23,438 bases of DNA. Source: a virus. The stretch is taken from the IMG/VR virus record IMGVR_UViG_3300030419_004139, positions 1 to 23,438 of that record; one strand, written 5' to 3'. The notes beneath the pieces were generated by a model. That model saw nothing but the letters and a program-made list of their open reading frames with translations, had not been told where the DNA came from and made no database searches. Of this stretch, positions 22,186 to 23,438 are shown in pieces. Each line of letters opens with the position of its first letter. Position 1 is the first letter of the stretch. The position numbers were made by a program, and so were the translations under genes.

Positions 22186-22557
22186 TTATACCTCTTTTAC
22201 ATCTCCGTCTTGAAATGCTTCACTAGTTTCATCACCGAATTTGAAATTGCCCGTTGGGTCAACTTCTTCTGATGATGGTTGTGTTCCGTTATTACTAACA
22301 TTACCCCCTTCTTGCAAACCTTGTTGTTCCTCTGAAACTACTTCCAAAGCACCTGTATCGGTGTTTAGAGTGTACTGTAGATTAGGATCACCACCTTTTG
22401 ATTGAATATGGGTATTGATTAAATCACGAAAATCGTTTTCTAATTCCCGAGCTGCGTATTGTGCTGATTCAAGTTTGCGATATGCCTTTTGAATCAGGTT
22501 GATGTGAGTTTGTGCCTCTGTCAATTCATTTTGGTCTAAGGTTAATTGTTCAGACAT
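22186..22557 (-). CDS. Helical hypothetical protein, 123 aa
   Basis: The first half is a probable coiled coil (TEAQTHINLIQKAYRKLESA with ARELENDFRDLINTHI following), and the second half is low in hydrophobic residues and rich in Glu, Gly, Ser and Thr, so probably flexible. There is no signal or catalytic motif. AAGGAG lies upstream of the ATG, and the stop is 3 bases from the next start. The shape would suit an assembly chaperone or a trimeric appendage part, but nothing proves it. Confidence 0.75.
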   Translation of the reverse strand: MSEQLTLDQNELTEAQTHINLIQKAYRKLESAQYAARELENDFRDLINTHIQSKGGDPNLQYTLNTDTGALEVVSEEQQGLQEGGNVSNNGTQPSSEEVDPTGNFKFGDETSEAFQDGDVKEV

Positions 22558-22563
22558 AATTTA

Positions 22564-22839
22564 CTATTCTCCTTTTTGGTTTGTAACTAGAAATTCTAAA
22601 ATTCTATCTTTGTGTTTCTCAAATAACTCATCGTCAGTTTTATTTATATCACCAGTATCCATAGGTACATTTCTTATTTTTCTTAGTTCAAATGGGGTTT
22701 CATCTGCTTCATTCATAAAAATATGAATTACAATATGCAAATCTCCATCTCTTTTAAGATTGACCACTTTATAGTAAACTGGAAATGATACATGGTCAAT
22801 ATAACATCTTGACCAAAAATTATTTATATAACCTTCCAT
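22564..22839 (-). CDS. Small hypothetical protein, 91 aa
   Basis: Begins MEGYINNFWSRCYIDHVSFP and continues through a VVNLKRDGDLHIVIHIFMNE beta-like segment to a charged helical end (DDELFEKHKDRILEF). It starts directly after the stop of the Cys/Trp-rich gene (22840) and ends 6 bases before the next start. I do not recognise it; it has no signal or membrane segment. Confidence 0.7.
   Translation of the reverse strand: MEGYINNFWSRCYIDHVSFPVYYKVVNLKRDGDLHIVIHIFMNEADETPFELRKIRNVPMDTGDINKTDDELFEKHKDRILEFLVTNQKGE
22641..22648 (-). promoter_or_regulatory. Possible T4-type late promoter inside the 91-aa gene
   Basis: A perfect TATAAATA on the minus strand, 83 bases before the ATG at 22557. It is in coding sequence, so chance is possible, but the distance resembles that of the gp18 promoter. 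Confidence 0.4.
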
Positions 22840-23438
22840 TTATCCAAATCCACCATTATCTTCGGCAATTACACATAGTTGTCTTACGAGTGATTTATAA
22901 ATACTACAACCTAATGAGCCAGGAAAATAAGAATAATTAGACCATCCATCTGTCATGTGCCAATTATTCCAAACAAAAATATTATTACAATTATAGTAAG
23001 AACTATTAAAATCAGCAGAACCACTATTAGTCATTTGCCCACCACACCATGCAAAATTTCTCCACTGATCTGCTTTATTCCAAGTACCTGTCTGCACAGG
23101 AACCATATAACAAACCCCACCACTGGTTCCGTTTGCTAAACTTTTAAGATAACCGTGAGTACTATTATTCAATTGTGATGTCCATTGTGGTGAATGATAT
23201 ACAGATAAAGAATAAGTAGCAGAAGGATCACCATTGCCATCATTCCATGCCCATTGAGTTCCAACAAAAATACATTGATTACAGTGCAAAGTAAATCTTG
23301 AGTGTTGATCCCCAGATGCTTGCATGTTGGTTTCTTCACCACTTCTATAACCATCATTTCCTTGCATATTATTTGGGTAATAATGTGCATGAGAAACCAT
23401 ATTACTACAAGACCCATAACCATCAGAACCCCAATTAG
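22840..23438 (-). CDS. Cys/Trp-rich protein, 5' end beyond the window
   Basis: The frame stays open from ATG 23400 to the right edge (12 further codons, with NWGSDGYGSCSN), so 23400 need not be the start; at least 198 residues are visible. The product is unusually rich in Trp, Asn, Gly, Ser, Tyr and Cys (8 Cys in the visible part), with segments such as LHCNQCIFVGTQWAWNDGN, GVCYMVPVQTG, FAWCGGQM and NIFVWNNWHMTDGWSNYSYF, ending CVIAEDNGGFG. There is no coiled coil or catalytic motif. This composition suits a folded surface-exposed domain at the end of an adhesin, fibre or collar protein. That role is inferred from composition and from neighbours that look structural. Confidence 0.8.
   Translation of the reverse strand, partial: NWGSDGYGSCSNMVSHAHYYPNNMQGNDGYRSGEETNMQASGDQHSRFTLHCNQCIFVGTQWAWNDGNGDPSATYSLSVYHSPQWTSQLNNSTHGYLKSLANGTSGGVCYMVPVQTGTWNKADQWRNFAWCGGQMTNSGSADFNSSYYNCNNIFVWNNWHMTDGWSNYSYFPGSLGCSIYKSLVRQLCVIAEDNGGFG

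Noticed and set aside
22821-22828. TATAAATA on the minus strand at the start of the 91-aa gene
   Set aside because: It is within codons 4-7 of that gene and too far from the next start to be a clear promoter; a better-placed copy exists at 22641-22648.
22895-22902. TATAAATA on the plus strand
   Set aside because: It matches the late promoter but lies inside a minus-strand gene with no plus-strand gene after it; likely chance in AT-rich DNA.
1-23438. tRNA genes, CRISPR arrays, insertion sequences, attachment sites
   Set aside because: Genes are packed with gaps of at most about 135 bases; no cloverleaf, regular spacer repeat, transposase or flanking direct repeat was seen by eye.

Overview
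This window is a 23.4-kb piece of an AT-rich, T4-like tailed phage genome (a myovirus with a contractile tail). Every gene I can support lies on the minus strand, so transcription runs from high to low coordinates. The morphogenesis genes follow the T4 order 13-14-15-16-17-18-19-20-67-x-21-22-23. They are followed by 3-uvsY-uvsW-55-47-46-purM, an arrangement I associate with marine T4-like phages of cyanobacteria and SAR11-type bacteria. The purM gene, the absence of a gp24-like vertex protein gene next to gp23, and the low GC fit that picture. The host cannot be fixed from this window, and no photosynthesis gene is seen.

Layout from right to left. 23438-20643: a block of small, poorly recognised, probably structural genes. 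It includes a Cys/Trp-rich protein cut by the right edge and two related GGTG-motif proteins. 20643-18280: neck and tail-completion proteins gp13, gp14 and gp15. 18280-16240: terminase gp16/gp17. 16152-13290: tail sheath gp18 and tail tube gp19. 13236-7332: head genes, namely portal gp20, small core protein gp67, an unknown 140-aa protein, protease gp21, a long scaffold gp22 and major capsid gp23. A strong intrinsic terminator closes this block at 7275-7306. 7247-4827: gp3-like tail completion protein, UvsY and UvsW. 4693-1: gp55, gp47, gp46, a 28-aa hydrophobic peptide, PurM and a left-edge partial gene. The last block is tightly coupled and sits behind a consensus sigma70-type promoter.

Regulation can be read directly. 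T4-type late promoters (TATAAATA or one-base variants) stand before gp18, gp19, gp20, gp67, gp22 and gp23. The late sigma factor gp55, which should read them, is itself encoded behind a host-like promoter, which suggests an early-to-late switch. A second consensus promoter, back to back with the first, points along the plus strand where there is no gene, and would make RNA antisense to uvsW. This is the most unexpected signal in the window.

The genes cooperate in three tasks: virion assembly and packaging (13-23 and 3), recombination-dependent replication (uvsY, uvsW, 46, 47) and late transcription (55). PurM is a host-type purine-synthesis gene. The main departures from T4 are beta-rich insertions in gp15 and gp18, an N-terminal extension of about 250 residues on gp22, an unknown protein in the slot of T4 gene 68, hairpins at the predicted 5' ends of two late transcripts, and a tiny membrane-peptide ORF between gp46 and purM. 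No tRNA, CRISPR array, insertion sequence or attachment site was seen, and no stretch over 300 bases lacks a gene.
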